Source: Corallium rubrum (lineage: Eukaryota > Cnidaria > Anthozoa > Scleralcyonacea > Coralliidae). From it: DNA of 64,000 nt. Both the position numbers and the translations under genes were made by a program. How positions within the stretch are numbered: the first letter of the stretch is position 1; each line of letters starts with the position of its first letter. The stretch spans positions 2,741,599 through 2,805,598 of the forward strand of contig OZ036000.1 of NCBI GenBank assembly GCA_964035015.1, given 5' to 3'. Positions 11,408 to 38,237 of the stretch are shown here, in pieces. The notes under the pieces are model-generated. The model worked only from the letters and a program-made list of their open reading frames with translations, was not told the origin of the DNA and did no database searches.

Positions 11408-11976
11408 ACTCGAAATCACATTTTTATTGCTCAAAAAACAACAAAATCTCAACCCAGATGGATTTATAATAAAATGGAGGACCAAGATGGCGACGGCATT
11501 GCCATGGCAACTCACGAATATCACGTTCATAAGTACACGCAGGTCAAAACACGCAACACGCGTTAAACACGCGTTAAAATTGAGAATAAAAACATGAAAG
11601 TAAAAGCCGACATGATACATATTAAGAAAGAAAATCAAAACGCATTTCACTCCCCCGCCCACACCTTGATGGTCAGTCTAAATTTTTACGCCATTCTGGG
11701 GGCATTAGTGGGGGGGGGGGGGGGGGGGGGCATTGCTGATGTAATTTCTTACGTCGGTTTACGGATTTATCCGACTTTGAGCCGACGAGCAAAATACCGC
11801 TGTCCACTAAGTATAATTTCTAATTACCACCCTTACATCATTATTTTTAGCTGTTTACATATACATCAAGAAACAGCTTTTTATTTCAACAGAAACTGAG
11901 AAATCATGGGTTTTGTCTCGTTTTTCGTGACATAATCTTGTAGAACAAGACTTCGTGAAACTCTAGGCGAGAAATC
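11408..11976. promoter_or_regulatory. Bidirectional CCDC87/UBAP1 promoter with RFX X-box
   Basis: 569 bp separate the two opposed start codons. At 11498-11511 the sequence ATTGCCATGGCAAC differs by one base from the palindromic RFX X-box GTTGCCATGGCAAC, 91 bp upstream of the CCDC87-like ATG. RFX factors drive ciliary and flagellar genes, which fits a sperm-linked CCDC87. AAGATGGCGAC at 11484-11494 resembles a YY1 site. A 21-base poly-G run lies at 11710-11730. Promoter activity is inferred from position and motifs. Confidence 0.6.
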
Positions 11977-14900
11977 ATGCAGAGATCTGTTAGCAGTGAG
12001 TAGAAAACATCAAATTTACCTCAACATTAACGCGAATTATAATTTCTTTATAGTTCAATGCTCTTGAGAAATTTAAAAACATCTGTCATATGTTCTTTGA
12101 TGGCAAGAAAAACACATTGTTTTCACTCAATGACAGTTTGCTAAGTAACTAGCAGAGAAGCTGGTCAAATCTCTTTTTAAAATGTTGTTTTTCAACGTGA
12201 AAAAGTTAATTTTAATATCATACTTTCCTTTGTGAATTAAATAGTCTATGGCAGTTCTTCAGCACTTAGAGGGATACAACTGAAGATTGGTGAGAAGTTT
12301 AAACCTCCAGCCAAGGTTTGTAAATGTTTTTCATTTAACTAACATTGTTTATCTGGTTAGTATTTATATGATTGAATTCAATTCTTAAAATAAGTTTAAA
12401 CGTAATCAGTTTATTCAAGCGAAACGCCTCATTTTCTCTTCCTTATAAACTAATAAATGAGATTTGAGGTATTTAGCTGTTAGAAAGACTCAATCCTAGT
12501 GTTTAGTTTGTGAAAAAATGTCAAGTTAACAACACTTAGGCTAGACTATATTATAAAATTACATGATGTTGCTACCATCAATTCATTATCAATCGATTAT
12601 TGACAATGATTAATTGATTATTGACAATGATTGACTGACAATGATTGATTATTGACAATTTATTGACTATGATAAATTGTTTATTGACAGTGAGTAATCA
12701 ATTATTTATAAACAATTAATGATTAATTGATTATTAACAATTAATTGATTATATAAAAAGCTTGATGATTAAATTCTTATCACTGTACATTGTATAAGCC
12801 AATTAGTATAGGTAATCATATGATAGTGAGTGCAATTAATGATTTTACACTACGAGTGATATTTGAAAATTGATCCAAAATTGCACGAGCCGTAGGCGAG
12901 TGCAATTTGGCTCAATTTTCAAATATCACGAGTAGTGTAAAATCATTAATTGCATGAGCAAAATCATATGATTACTTGTTTATTATATGCATGACAAAAT
13001 TACGATATCTATCTTAATTACAGTCAAAAAATTTCGTCTTAATTTGAATGTTTATTGGCCATACAACCAGACAATCTTAAAAAGTTATTCAAAGCAGTGA
13101 ATTAATTTTTCTTTCTCGCAACCAACTATAAGTAATTACAAACTTCAAAACCAATTTACGATTACCTGAAGTGTCAATCCTTGTGGTACGCTTCGTAGTA
13201 ATTCGCATGTTTGAAAACATCTTGTTTCGTTACAACTGGACAACAAACAGTTTCACTTATGGTGAGCAGATGTTACCTGTATTGCTCTTCAAATATTTAC
13301 ATGAAATTTTCAGTTGAAAGTGTTCCACAAGTTGTTGGAAAAGTCAAAATCTTTCAATTTGAAAATACACCGCCATTTTGAATTTTATTTTTTACCACTG
13401 TTACCATGGTAACATTAATTTGCACGGAGAGTGTAATTAACGATATAATTGCACTCCTCTTAGCCAATCAGATTGCAGTAATTTTGTCATGCATATAATA
13501 AGTTGTTTAATAATTTTCTTTCAACACTAGGTAACTTTACCAATGGGATGGAAAACCAGAGATCCATCACAAATACTTGGTCTTACAGTAAGTTGCATAC
13601 TGTACTCACAACTTTCAGAGTCTACCAAAATTAATGTAGCTATGATGGCAATATCACACAAAAATATTAGGGTGAGGTGGTTCAGGGTAAAAACCGAAAA
13701 CCGCCTGGAAAAAACCGAAAAAATCGATATTTATATCTGTAGATTTACTTGATTCAACTTCACGCTACACGTTCAAGACTTTAGTTTTTAAAACAGTTAG
13801 TACAATGTATCGTAATATTTACAAGAATTAAATTTTCAAACATTGTAGCTATATACGTTCTACACACAAGGAAATGACTAAGTAACAGTAAAACTGGCTT
13901 TCTTTCTATCTATATACAAGCGAATGCGATAGTCTATCCTTACAAATTCTCCGCTAGGAAGACAAGTTTGTCAACTTTCTCGGGCTTTAGTTGCGCTCGT
14001 GCTGGTGTAGCAACTTGCCCCGCTTTGCTAAAAAGCCTCTCTGATGGCGAACTGGTGGCTTGAATGGTGAGGTATATTCTTGCCAATTGTGACAGTAACG
14101 GAAGTTCTTTTGCGTTAACCTTCCACCATTCTAAAGGTTCGTCGTCTCCGTCAATGACTGGATAACTGAGGTAAGTGTCAATCTCCTTGGAGAGACGGCT
14201 ATGTGGAGAGGCTGCTGGTGACGCCGTTTCTTTCTTTTTCAGGCTGGTCAATGCCCCAAGGCTGAGTTTTGCCTTCTTTGCAGCGGGCGATGGCAAGACA
14301 TCTTCTTCTTCTTCTTCAATGCTGCACTCTAGAAGAACAACATTCTTCAAGAGCTCCTCTTTGACATTGTTCAATTCTTCGCTTTCTGTTTCTAAAAAAT
14401 CAGTCTTGTATCTAGCATCCAAGAATGATGCGACATTCATCAAACCTTTCAATCGATCGGCAACATAACGCGCTTGTAGTCGCGTCATGACCTCCTCCTT
14501 GATTTCGGCGGCCAATGGCAAATCGTCATCTTGAGGGGCCAATTCAGTTGTTGACAGGCGATGGAGAATTGGCTTTAACGCACTTATTGTCACATAGTTG
14601 CTCGCAGACATAATATCTGTGAACGCCTTCAGCGGACCAAGTGCTTTATCCACACACTCCAAGACTTCCAAATCTTGCCACTTCGGGACCAAATGGGAAG
14701 TATCCTTGTCGTTGCCAAGAACTCGTCGAATGGCCTTCTTATTGCGCAGCACCCTGCTGATCATGTGTTGTGTGGAACCCCAACGTGTTGGGCACATCTA
14801 AAATCATTGTTCATGCGACACAACAAAAATTGTTTAGTAAAAAACAGTAACTAAGTTTTGAAACTTTTGATTGACTTAAGTTTATATAGTCTCAATAATA

Positions 14901-17900
14901 CATAACACACTGCTCACGAACCTATTAATATAATGATATTAAAAATACTCAATTACTCAATACCCACCGATGACAAATTCTTGAACTTTTGTCCAGGTTC
15001 CTCTTGAACTTGAGCTGCGGCAAGATCTCTCCGTCTCTTCCAGCTTGTGCCAAAAGCTGCCACGATTTTCTTGGATACACCCAATGCACGCTGTACTCTT
15101 GGGTTGTTCTTCATGGTATTGGTGATTGCGAGGTGGAGATTGTGTCCAAAACATGGCAAGTTTGTCCATTTGTTGTCTTTGCAGGCTTTCTTTATGTTTG
15201 AACCATTGTCTGTGGTTATGGCAATTTGCTTCGAAGCGCTCAGTTTCCAATGCCCAAGCATGTCGTTCATCGTCTCGGTCAACTGTTCGGCAGTGTGGTC
15301 ATCAGGAACAAACTTTGTCCCAAGGTTTCGGCTTTGTAACTTCCAACATGAATCCCATGTACGGTGTCAAGCCGTGAGAAGACCACATGTCAGTTGTAGA
15401 TGCGAAGTAGTTTATGCTGTTTAAGTCTAGCATAACTGCTTCTCTGGTGACATCATACAGCTTTGCAAGTTTGTTTTTCGAAAACGTTGTCTTGTTTGGA
15501 ATCTTGTAGCGTGGCTCTAATACGTTCAATAGTTTTTGAAATCCTGGTCGACTCACTGCGTTAAACGGGACGTTGTCTTTACAGAGAAAGTATGTGATGG
15601 CATCTGTTATACTTTCGTGGCGCTTGTTACCAGGTGTTAATGGCGTGCTGCTGGCAAAGAGGCTCTTTACTGTAGGTTGGGTAACTTGCGTATCTGATGA
15701 AACTGGGCTGCTATCGCTTGTCGCTCGACTTGGTGCTGACTTTCGTCCTGATGGAGTCATCGTCGCATATTGGGAAGGATGGATTCTTCGAAGATGTTGC
15801 AGCAAATTGGTTGTGTTTCCTCCCTTGTTTTTAACGGACTGCGTACAGATTTTGCACACGGCAAAATCCTCTCCTCTTTCTGGCTTCTTAAAGAAATTCC
15901 AAACTGCACTCTTACTCGTTTTAACAAAAACAGAAAGACTTCGGGATAGTGTAAGCAAACGACCAACTGAAGTTTAATGTTTGAATGCTATTGCACGTGT
16001 TTATATGTTAATTTGTTAACTCTGAATATTTTTGCGATGAGTCATACGCTACCTGTCTTCGCAGAGGTCCGCTTTCTGTTGAACCAATCAGGGCACTGAT
16101 TTGCTGAACCAATCAAGCGTGTGATCCGGCTTAGCTTTGATGCTTCGCTTCCCTGTAATTATTACTGCCATTTTGTTTCAATGTTACTGAGATTCAAACG
16201 GGGTTTTTCGGTGTTACTGAGATTCAAACGGGGTTTTTCGGTTTTTTGCCTGGAGCAACATCGGTCGAATCGGTTTTCGAAAAACATCGGTTTTTTCCGG
16301 TTTATCGATTAACCGCCTCACCCTAAAAAATATATCAACAAAGACAGATATTCAATGTATAGTATAGCAGCAATATCATTAACAGTACAAGCATTTTATA
16401 ATCAATATAGTGGATGTACATTTTCCAGTACAAATAAATTGTACTTGTTCACTTGAAAATGACACTCAATGCTGTTGTACAAGGATGTAGTCAATCCTTG
16501 AGGGAAATACTATAAAATAATACTTTAATTCCAAAATCTCACCCTAGGCAGTTGCGTAGTATGCTTACACTTCATTTATATTTTACCAGTATGATTTTAG
16601 CTTGGAAGAAGAAGTTATCAGAAAAGTGGAAGATGAGAAGCGAGCCAAGGAACAAGAACTAAGTGCCCAGAAAGCCAAAGAACTATTGAAAGTACAACCA
16701 TCTACACCAGTCATTGCTCATATGGGTGGAGATATCTTACTGCCTACAACAGTTAGTTCAGCTGGTACAAACAACCAGAAAGAAAACAAAGCAGCAATTA
16801 ACTATAAAGACTTTGAAGGAGATAGTGATACACCATTTGAGCTGGTTGAACTACAAAGTATAAACAATATGGATGCTCTGAAAAGTGTTTTACAACCAGA
16901 ATTACAAAGTGATGCTCCTGCAACTTCTGTAACCACACCAGCTGATGGTGTACCAAGTGATGGTAATACCGCTACCACGAGTGACCCTCAAGCTACATCA
17001 GGAAATCCATTTAATCCAATGGGGACTGGTACTACTGCAAATGACCCTCAAGCTACATCAGGAAATCCAATGGGGACTGGTGCTACCACAAGTGGGATAA
17101 CATTTTCAAATTCACTCATTAATCCGTCTGTATCCTTAAACATTCCCCCTCAGTATTCTCAAAATGGTTACCCAGGTGGAGATACAGTGACCAATGATGG
17201 AGTGGATACAAGGCAGGATCTTAATCCTTTTGCACCACACATTGCTGGGTTGCCAACAATGGTGGTCGATAATCAGCCTCCCGTCAGTAATATCAATACT
17301 CCTGTGTCACAACAACAAAATACTAGTGTATCTTCTACAAGTAATACATCATTACAAACTAATAGAAAGCCTCCTATGTCCGGAGCAATAAGGGTTCTAC
17401 CTGTTCCAGCACTAAGGTCATCACCAAGAGGAGCTGAGGAAATTGTGAACGAGCAGTCAAACATGGTTCCTCCTTCTGCTCTCAATGATGGAGGTGTTTT
17501 ACCATCTACCAAGCAAAAACGACCAGTACCAAAACCTCGTAACAAATTAGCACCATTAAAAAACACTGCAGGCCCATCAGAGGCACCACCACCATTACCA
17601 CCTAAAAAACAAAAAAGTCAGCCTATATATGACAGTGTACCTAACACACCTGTGTCAATGGTAAGCCATGTTGTACACATTATTAACCTTAACCCATTCC
17701 TTCCTGAAGTGGCCACCCTTTAATTACTCTACTAATTGTACTAATGTCAGATGATTTTAATCTACCAGTAATGCCAAATGATTTTAATCTACCAGTAATG
17801 CCAAATAATTTTAATCCAATGCCAAATAATTTTAATCCAATGCCAAATAATTTTAAACAAATGCCAAATAATTTTAATCCAATGCCAAATAATTTTAATC

Positions 17901-19273
17901 TAATGCCCAGATTTTATTCTGTCTAATGCAAGATGATTTTACTCTTACTAATACAGTACATCTGTTGATTCTACTGCCAAATGATTTTAATATGAGATGG
18001 TTTTACTCTCTGGTCTCTTTATTATTTTTAATGAGGTACCTCCACCATTACCAGCTAAAAAAACAAAAGCTAAAAAAAGTCAGGGATATGAAAATATACA
18101 TGTACATAAACCTGTATCAGTGGTAAGTATTACCAAAAAGAAAAACCTTTAGTAAACCCAGGCAGTAATGGGGTTGACATCTAGCCATTAATTGTGCTGG
18201 CTTCTTTTATTTTTACTCAAACACCATATTACTTTACTCTAACATATATTAATCCTTTCCCTACTGTGATGGCCTTTTAGTGTTTTACTCTGGCTAACAC
18301 CAGACAATTGTACTTGTCAAGGGAAGAACTCTGATAGTGGTAGGGAAAGGGTTAATACGTGGACATATAAAATAATAAAAAAAGAGAACCCTTGGAAAAT
18401 TTGACTTACATACTAGCCACATACACACAAAATTTCACTTGACTAGCTGTAAATTAACTTTGAAACTTAAGCTAAAAAACTGAAAAGTTAAATAAATTTT
18501 AAGTTGAAAATAAATATAAATTTAAATAAGTGATTTTAACTCCTGGTTTCAACTCTAAATTCAATACTTGACTTGCTTTGACTCTTGATATTTATCTAGG
18601 ATGAAAAACTTTTGAAACGCTATTCTTCTCCTCTACCACCCATCTCACCACCAGCAACAGCAAATGTTTCTTCCACCATTCCCGATCCCTGTTCATCTAT
18701 GTCCTCTGAGGAACGCGAGCTTGTAAAGAAAGTCTCATCCATGGGCTTCCCTACCCCAAGAGTCGCTCGAGCTGTAAAGAATTTAGGCTGCAAGGAGAAT
18801 GAGGTTCTTGAGTTTCTTATTTCTGTCAATGACATGTGCAATTTGGGTTACTCTGAAAACCAGGTTGAAATGGTTTTAAAAGACAAGGACTCAGACCAGG
18901 ATACCACCAAGGTAAACATAACAGTATCAATTATTCACTTTGTACATACTGTACAGTACTCCTTTTTTCATAAAAATTTCAAGAATGCAAAGGTTGTGCA
19001 GTTTGTACTGTGTAACACAGGAATTTTCAGGAAATTTTTATCAATACTGTATACAATCATGTATTATATGCTATCTTAGCTTGTCACAGTACACGACTGT
19101 ACAATATGCTCACAAATTTGTCTGTTTTTGTTTTTGAATAGGCTAAAAAGTTCCTGAGTCTCATAGCCCAATTTAAAGAGCTTGGCTTCCAAGAAGAAAA
19201 AATATTTGATGCATTAAAGAAATCTGAATGTGACAGTAATAAGACGTTAGATATTTTAACATGTGCAGGATAG
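11977..19273 (+). CDS. UBAP1: UBAP1, ESCRT-I subunit (7 exons, 581 aa)
   Basis: Exons: 11977-11995, 12245-12315, 13531-13587, 16590-17660, 18036-18122, 18600-18911, 19142-19273 (stop TAG). Phases agree throughout. Residues about 10-60 form the UMA-type N-terminus, with KIGEKFKPPAKV, LPMGW and YDFSLEEE close to what I recall of vertebrate UBAP1. The C-terminus (about 455-580) is the SOUBA ubiquitin-binding fold, with SSEERELVKKVSSMGF and FKELGF segments. The middle is low-complexity and proline/serine-rich, with PPPLPPKK. UBAP1 links ubiquitinated membrane cargo to ESCRT-I for endosomal sorting. Exon 1 codes for only six residues and a split codon; it was chosen because its donor (AGCA/GTGAGT) and phase join exon 2 in frame. 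Exon 5 looks like a duplicate of the end of exon 4. Human UBAP1 is about 500 aa. Confidence 0.85.
12560..12770. repeat. AT-rich degenerate tandem repeat
   Basis: Imperfect repeats of ATTGATTATTGACAATGA in UBAP1 intron 2. No coding or regulatory signal is seen. Confidence 0.6.
12790..12975. repeat. Near-perfect palindrome with GC-rich centre
   Basis: Arms of about 70 bp (GTGCAATTAATGATTTTACAC and its complement) meet at a short centre, GAGCCGTAGGCGAG. Outer bases ATCATATGAT also mirror. Similar architecture is seen at 31475-31635, 34798-34925, 44955-45060 and 51838-51935. Confidence 0.7.
12978..13503. mobile_element. TIR element in UBAP1 intron 2
   Basis: Terminal inverted repeats TTATTATATGCATGACAAAAT (first bases only quoted) and their complement TTTTGTCATGCATATAATAA enclose about 525 bp without open frames. 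It is non-autonomous, abuts the preceding palindrome and ends 27 bp before UBAP1 exon 3. Confidence 0.55.
13668..16325 (-). mobile_element. hAT transposon (ZBED type) with 8-bp target duplication
   Basis: The 2658-bp element has short imperfect terminal inverted repeats TAGGGTGAGG / CCTCACCCTA and is flanked by a perfect 8-bp duplication AAAAATAT at 13660-13667 and 16326-16333. It sits in UBAP1 intron 3, antisense to the host gene. Subterminal motifs AAAAACCGAAAAC and GGTTTTTTCCGG mirror each other. A 30-bp direct repeat lies at 16179-16240. The identical duplication argues for a fairly recent insertion. Confidence 0.9.
13940..15958 (-). pseudogene. hAT transposase (BED finger + dimerisation domain), one frameshift
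   Basis: First exon 14968-15958, intron 14798-14967 (GT-AG), second exon 13940-14797 with stop. N-terminal BED finger: VCKIC, then HLRRIH. A central region matches the hAT catalytic core (DMWSSHGLTPYMG; FVPDDHT; ITTDNGSNIKKAC). The C-terminal dimerisation motif LPLLSQLARIYL ... SSPSERLFSKAG is intact. Near 15340 the reading frame shifts by one base between GFMLEVT and LGTKFVPDDHT, so the copy as read is broken, unless this is an assembly error. hAT transposases cut and paste elements through 8-bp staggered sites. Confidence 0.85.
17757..17905 (+). repeat. 21-bp tandem repeat in UBAP1 intron 4
   Basis: Seven or eight copies of AATGCCAAATAATTTTAATCC. The unit is a multiple of three and open on the + strand (Asn-Phe-Asn-Pro-Met-Pro), but lies 96 bp beyond the exon 4 donor with no acceptor at its start. 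Confidence 0.8.
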
Positions 19274-19749
19274 CACATACCACAATAGATAAAGAGTTAG
19301 GCATACTAACTAGAGGAAGTATCCATCAGTGATGAAAATTACCATTAGATAGTGCAAAGACCCAAGGAACACTTAACTAGTTCTTACAACGTGCAATTAT
19401 CAGTTGTTTCTCATCCCATATTGAAAACAATTGTATGGCATCAATTGTATAGCATAAAACACTGTTGAATATAATTTACAACTTGTTGAAAAAGGAACAA
19501 GGTATTCATTATGGAATTTATTATTCATTGCTGGGTTACACTTAGTGAGAAAAAATAATGACTTTAGGTCAAGAAAAATGAAAATAAAGAGTTAGCTCTT
19601 TCAAAAGAGATGTCAGTTTTGAATCTTCATAGTCTTCCAGCTGTCCATTCTACAATTGCATCCCTTGCTTCAACCTAAAAGAAATGAAGAGGATATGATT
19701 AGCATGTCAGGCTACCAAAGACTTTAGAAACATTCTCACTTTCCTCACC

Positions 19750-21379
<1,630 letters not shown>

Positions 21380-21761
21380 CTTGGAATCGTTTCGAAAGTG
21401 CAGCTTCACTGGGTTTTAGTCTCCTGGCGCGCCAAGTTATTTATAGCGCAACGCATCGCGCGCATTCAAAATCATCGCGCGCCAGACACTCTACATTATC
21501 TGGAGAGGGAAAGTGCCAAATCATTATTTTTACATCACCATACATTTACGCGACAATTTTTTTAACTTAGCTAGGCTTATGTGCTTTTAACAGTGAACTA
21601 AAAAAACATCCGCATTTTCCCCCGCCAACAGGAGACAGATTAAATATTTATACCAAGATGAATGTTTCACCTGTTGGTCTTGTTAAAATAAAGTTCAAAC
21701 CCAAACAGTTGACTTCACGATAGTACAGGGGCAAGAACTAAGGTGATACTATATTAAAACG
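21380..21761. promoter_or_regulatory. Bidirectional HINT1 / M13 peptidase promoter region
   Basis: 382 bp between opposed start codons. AAGATGGCGTC overlaps the HINT1 ATG and resembles a YY1 site, also seen at the RBM8A start. The region has GCGC-rich words (GGCGCGCCAAG, ATCGCGCGC) near 21430-21485 against an AT-rich background, as in a CpG-type promoter. This is inference from position. Confidence 0.45.
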
Positions 21762-30889
<9,128 letters not shown>

Positions 30890-31474
30890 ACGTTGACGTA
30901 TGAAGAAATGCTTTCCCGGCATTGATTATAAGACATGGAAAAAAGGATGACTATATTAGATATCTTATATTTATGAAATTTTGTCTCCATAGCGAGGATA
31001 TTTCTAATATTTTTTTCAGTTCTTGCTGTACAAGCTGTCGCTAGATATTAAAGTTCATATAAATTTTTTTTATCATCTGAATACGTTCTACATAGAGCAA
31101 ACAGTTGTTCAGCGACATATTTTTTCAATGTCTTCTGGCGATTCGCATTTCTAGTATGGTAATGAGATGACGTCTATGTAGGCATTTGGCTTTCTTTCTC
31201 TTTCCGGCAAGATAAACTACCTGAGAATTTATGTGGAAAGACTCATACACTGATGTGGAACATGTTGTTCAAACACACCATTAATAGAAGAATTGGGTCA
31301 TGTCACTCCTGCAAATAAATATTGTATAGATAATCATGACTACTTTGGCGTCATCTCATTACCATTTTGAAAACAAAAATCTCTATTAAAGCAATAAAGG
31401 TTGCTCCAATCTAAAAATATTTCGTTGTTCAACTATTTGGCAAAGGTAGAACGTATTTAGATGATAAAAAATTT

Positions 31475-31635
31475 GGGGTTATATGTAATATATCATACAC
31501 TCGGAGGAGTGTTTCATCAGGATATCCAAACACTGAGACGTTTGTTGAAAACCGAGGCGAAGCCGAGGTTTTTGAACAAGCTTCGGAGTGTTTGGATATC
31601 CTGATGAAATACTCCTCCAAGTGTATGATATAGCA
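31475..31635. repeat. Palindrome with CGAGGC centre
   Basis: Arms include GGATATCCAAACACT and its complement, also ATCATACACTCGGAGGAG. The centre reads ACCGAGGCGAAGCCGAGG. It is downstream of the M13 peptidase gene. Confidence 0.75.
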
Positions 31636-31715
31636 TCTCAAACAAATCAGTATTTTAAGAGAAAATCGGGTATATCCGATAAAGGCCTCCTGCGCGGTTT
31701 TTAAATATTACTTAT

Positions 31716-31777
<62 letters not shown>

Positions 31778-31823
31778 AATATTACCAGGGTTAAGTCACG
31801 TTGACCTGAAAACAGAGAAAAAT

Positions 31824-31864
31824 CTTCTCGACGTTTCGAGCGAGAGGCCCTTCGTCAGGAGAAG
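31824..31864 (-). ncRNA. Hammerhead ribozyme
   Basis: Minus strand: stem I CTTCTC, core CTGACGA, short stem II (GGGC/GCTC), core GAAA, CGTC, then GAGAAG pairing with CTTCTC. Stem III is the palindrome ACGU. Predicted cleavage is after the C of GTC. Confidence 0.7.
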
Positions 31865-31871
31865 CTTTTAA

Positions 31872-31924
<53 letters not shown>

Positions 31925-31925
31925 G

Positions 31926-31965
31926 CTTCTCCTGACGAAGGGCCTTCGCTCGAAACGTCGAGAAG
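31926..31965 (+). ncRNA. Hammerhead ribozyme
   Basis: CTTCTC 31926-31931, CTGACGA 31932-31938, stem II with CTTC loop 31939-31951, GAAA 31952-31955, CGTC 31956-31959, GAGAAG 31960-31965. Stem I is six perfect pairs. Predicted cleavage is after 31959. Confidence 0.75.
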
Positions 31966-32348
31966 ATTTTTCTCTGTTTTTCAGGTCAACGTGACTTAAC
32001 CCTGGTAATATTTAAAAAATGAACGTTGCTACTCCGAGTTTCACGCGTTAAGCGATCATTAGGCAACTGAAAAAGTTTCACTATAACTTCTGTTTATACT
32101 GCGTGGCACGCGTGAGATCGCGGCACACGTAACATCGCCGCACGCGCGAGATTGCGTGGGATAAGTTCGAGAGATTATTCCCGGATGTGCATCACTGTTC
32201 CTAGGGCGGTGGACGTTCCTAGCATAAAATTTATTTTCATGCCGGCATTTTAAAATTAGCTCCGATCATTTTGTTGAGCAAGATCTATCTTGCTCTACCT
32301 TAAAAAGTATCGAGCACTCTGCGGTCTATTGTAAACGACTACTTTAAC

Positions 32349-32400
<52 letters not shown>

Positions 32401-32448
32401 CTTGTGAAATGAATAAGTAATAAAAATCCCTTTGGGATATTGAGATGC

Positions 32449-32523
32449 TAATTAGTTACAAGCACTAGTGGTTGTATCAGAAGAGTATACATCCACTAGT
32501 GGTTGTAACTAATTAGCATCATT
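32449..32523. repeat. Palindrome
   Basis: GATGCTAATTAGTTACAA and its complement with an inner CACTAGTGG on each side. No function is seen. Confidence 0.7.
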
Positions 32524-32617
32524 GATTTTAGTTTGTATGGGATTTACAGGGGTATACATGTGACGTAATTTCTGAAATGGGATTGGCTGCAAAACTCATG
32601 AATTAGTAATGAATTTC

Positions 32618-37200
<4,583 letters not shown>

Positions 37201-37254
37201 CAGTGTTGTGGGGACATGGGTGGCTAAGCTGTTAGCGCGTTGCTCTCACTGTTT

Positions 37255-37870
37255 AATTCTTTAAAGCCTGAAGGCGAGTCTTTTGTATTTTATTCAGCAC
37301 AGGGGGAGGTCCAGGCCTCAAAGTGTTAACACCTATCTCTTTAACTCTTTCTTTAACTCTTTAAAGCCTGAAGACGAGTCTTTTGTATTTTATTCTGGCT
37401 AACGCCAGACGATTTTAGTTCAGCACAGGGAGAGGTCCAGGCCTCAAAGTGTTAACACCTATCTCTTTAACTCTTTGAAGCCTGAAGACGAGTCTTTTGT
37501 ATTTTATTCTGGCTAAGGCCAGATGATTTTATTCAGCACAGGGAGAGGTCCAGGCCTCAAAGTGTTAACACCTATCTCTTTAACTCTTTAAAGCCTGAAG
37601 ACGAGTCTTTTGTATTTTATTCTGGCTAACGTCAGACGATTTTATTCAGGACAGGGAAAGGTCCAGGCCTCAAAGTGTTAACACCTATCTCTTTAACTCT
37701 TTAAAGCTTGAAGACGAGTCTTTTGTATTTTATTCTGGCTAACGTCAGACGATTTTAGTTCAGCACAGGGAGAGGTCCAGGCCTCAAAGTGTTAACACCT
37801 ATCTCTTTCACTCTTTGAAGCCTGAGGACGAGTCTTTTGTATTTTATTCTGGCTAAGGCCCAGACCTCAA
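37255..37870. repeat. 114-bp tandem array with hairpin
   Basis: About six copies of a unit containing TCTGGCTAACGCCAGACGAT, whose TCTGGC/GCCAGA halves form a 6-bp hairpin with a TAAC loop. The first copy lacks the hairpin. Single diverged copies occur at about 18284, 32848, 53836, 54604-54695 and 62916. Confidence 0.85.
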
Positions 37871-37940
37871 AGGGTTAAGTTAAGCCCGGTTGAATGGGGT
37901 TATAGTATTTGGATGGGTGACCACATTAGCTTCATGTGAG

Positions 37941-38237
37941 CATAGTCAATCGAGATATGGTCTGGAAACTCGGCAAACTTCAAAGCGCCTATAATGAGCT
38001 GGGATTTTATGTTGAACCGTACCTTACACCGCGCACATCTTTTGTTTTAGGTTTATTAATATTTAAATAGCACGGTTGAGTGATTGAACTGAAACGTTGC
38101 TATTGGACAATTCCTTCATTATACTAAAACACAATGTGTTCAGTGACCGTGCACCGTGCACAAAAATGCTAAAGGCGAACAAAAAGATAGACCAAAGACT
38201 TTAGCTGAGTTTCCAGACCATATCTCGATTGACTATG
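37941..38237. mobile_element. MITE, CATAGTYAAT family, copy 1
   Basis: A 297-bp element with inverted ends CATAGTCAATCGAGATATGG / complement, inserted in a 5S-like SINE with a duplication of TGTGAG (7 bp with one mismatch). The centre contains TTTAGGTTTATTAATATTTAAA. Other copies: 41697-42008, 55040-55346, 63477-63704. Confidence 0.85.

Larger units (their letters stand above)
31778..32013. mobile_element. Fold-back element with two opposed hammerhead ribozymes
   Basis: Arms of about 85 bp (starting AATATTACCAGGGTTAAGTC) are near-perfect inverted copies separated only by a TA tract. Each arm carries one hammerhead core, on opposite strands. No ORF tail is present between the arms, unlike the Penelope-like copies. 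Confidence 0.75.
31720..32393. repeat. (TA)n tracts
   Basis: Three TA arrays at about 31720-31771, 31876-31919 and 32353-32392. The middle one forms the loop of the ribozyme-bearing fold-back element at 31778-32013. No gene is seen. Confidence 0.9.

Noticed and set aside
17744-17926. Asn-Phe-Asn-Pro-Met-Pro repeat ORF as an extra UBAP1 exon
   Set aside because: No acceptor in phase at its start and no donor at its end; it is a 21-bp repeat in the intron.
19621-19670. Possible further HINT1 exon (GTTGAAGCAAGGG...)
   Set aside because: It has an acceptor-like TTTTAG, but the HINT1 frame already stops after WPPG at 19750. At most it is a 3' UTR exon.
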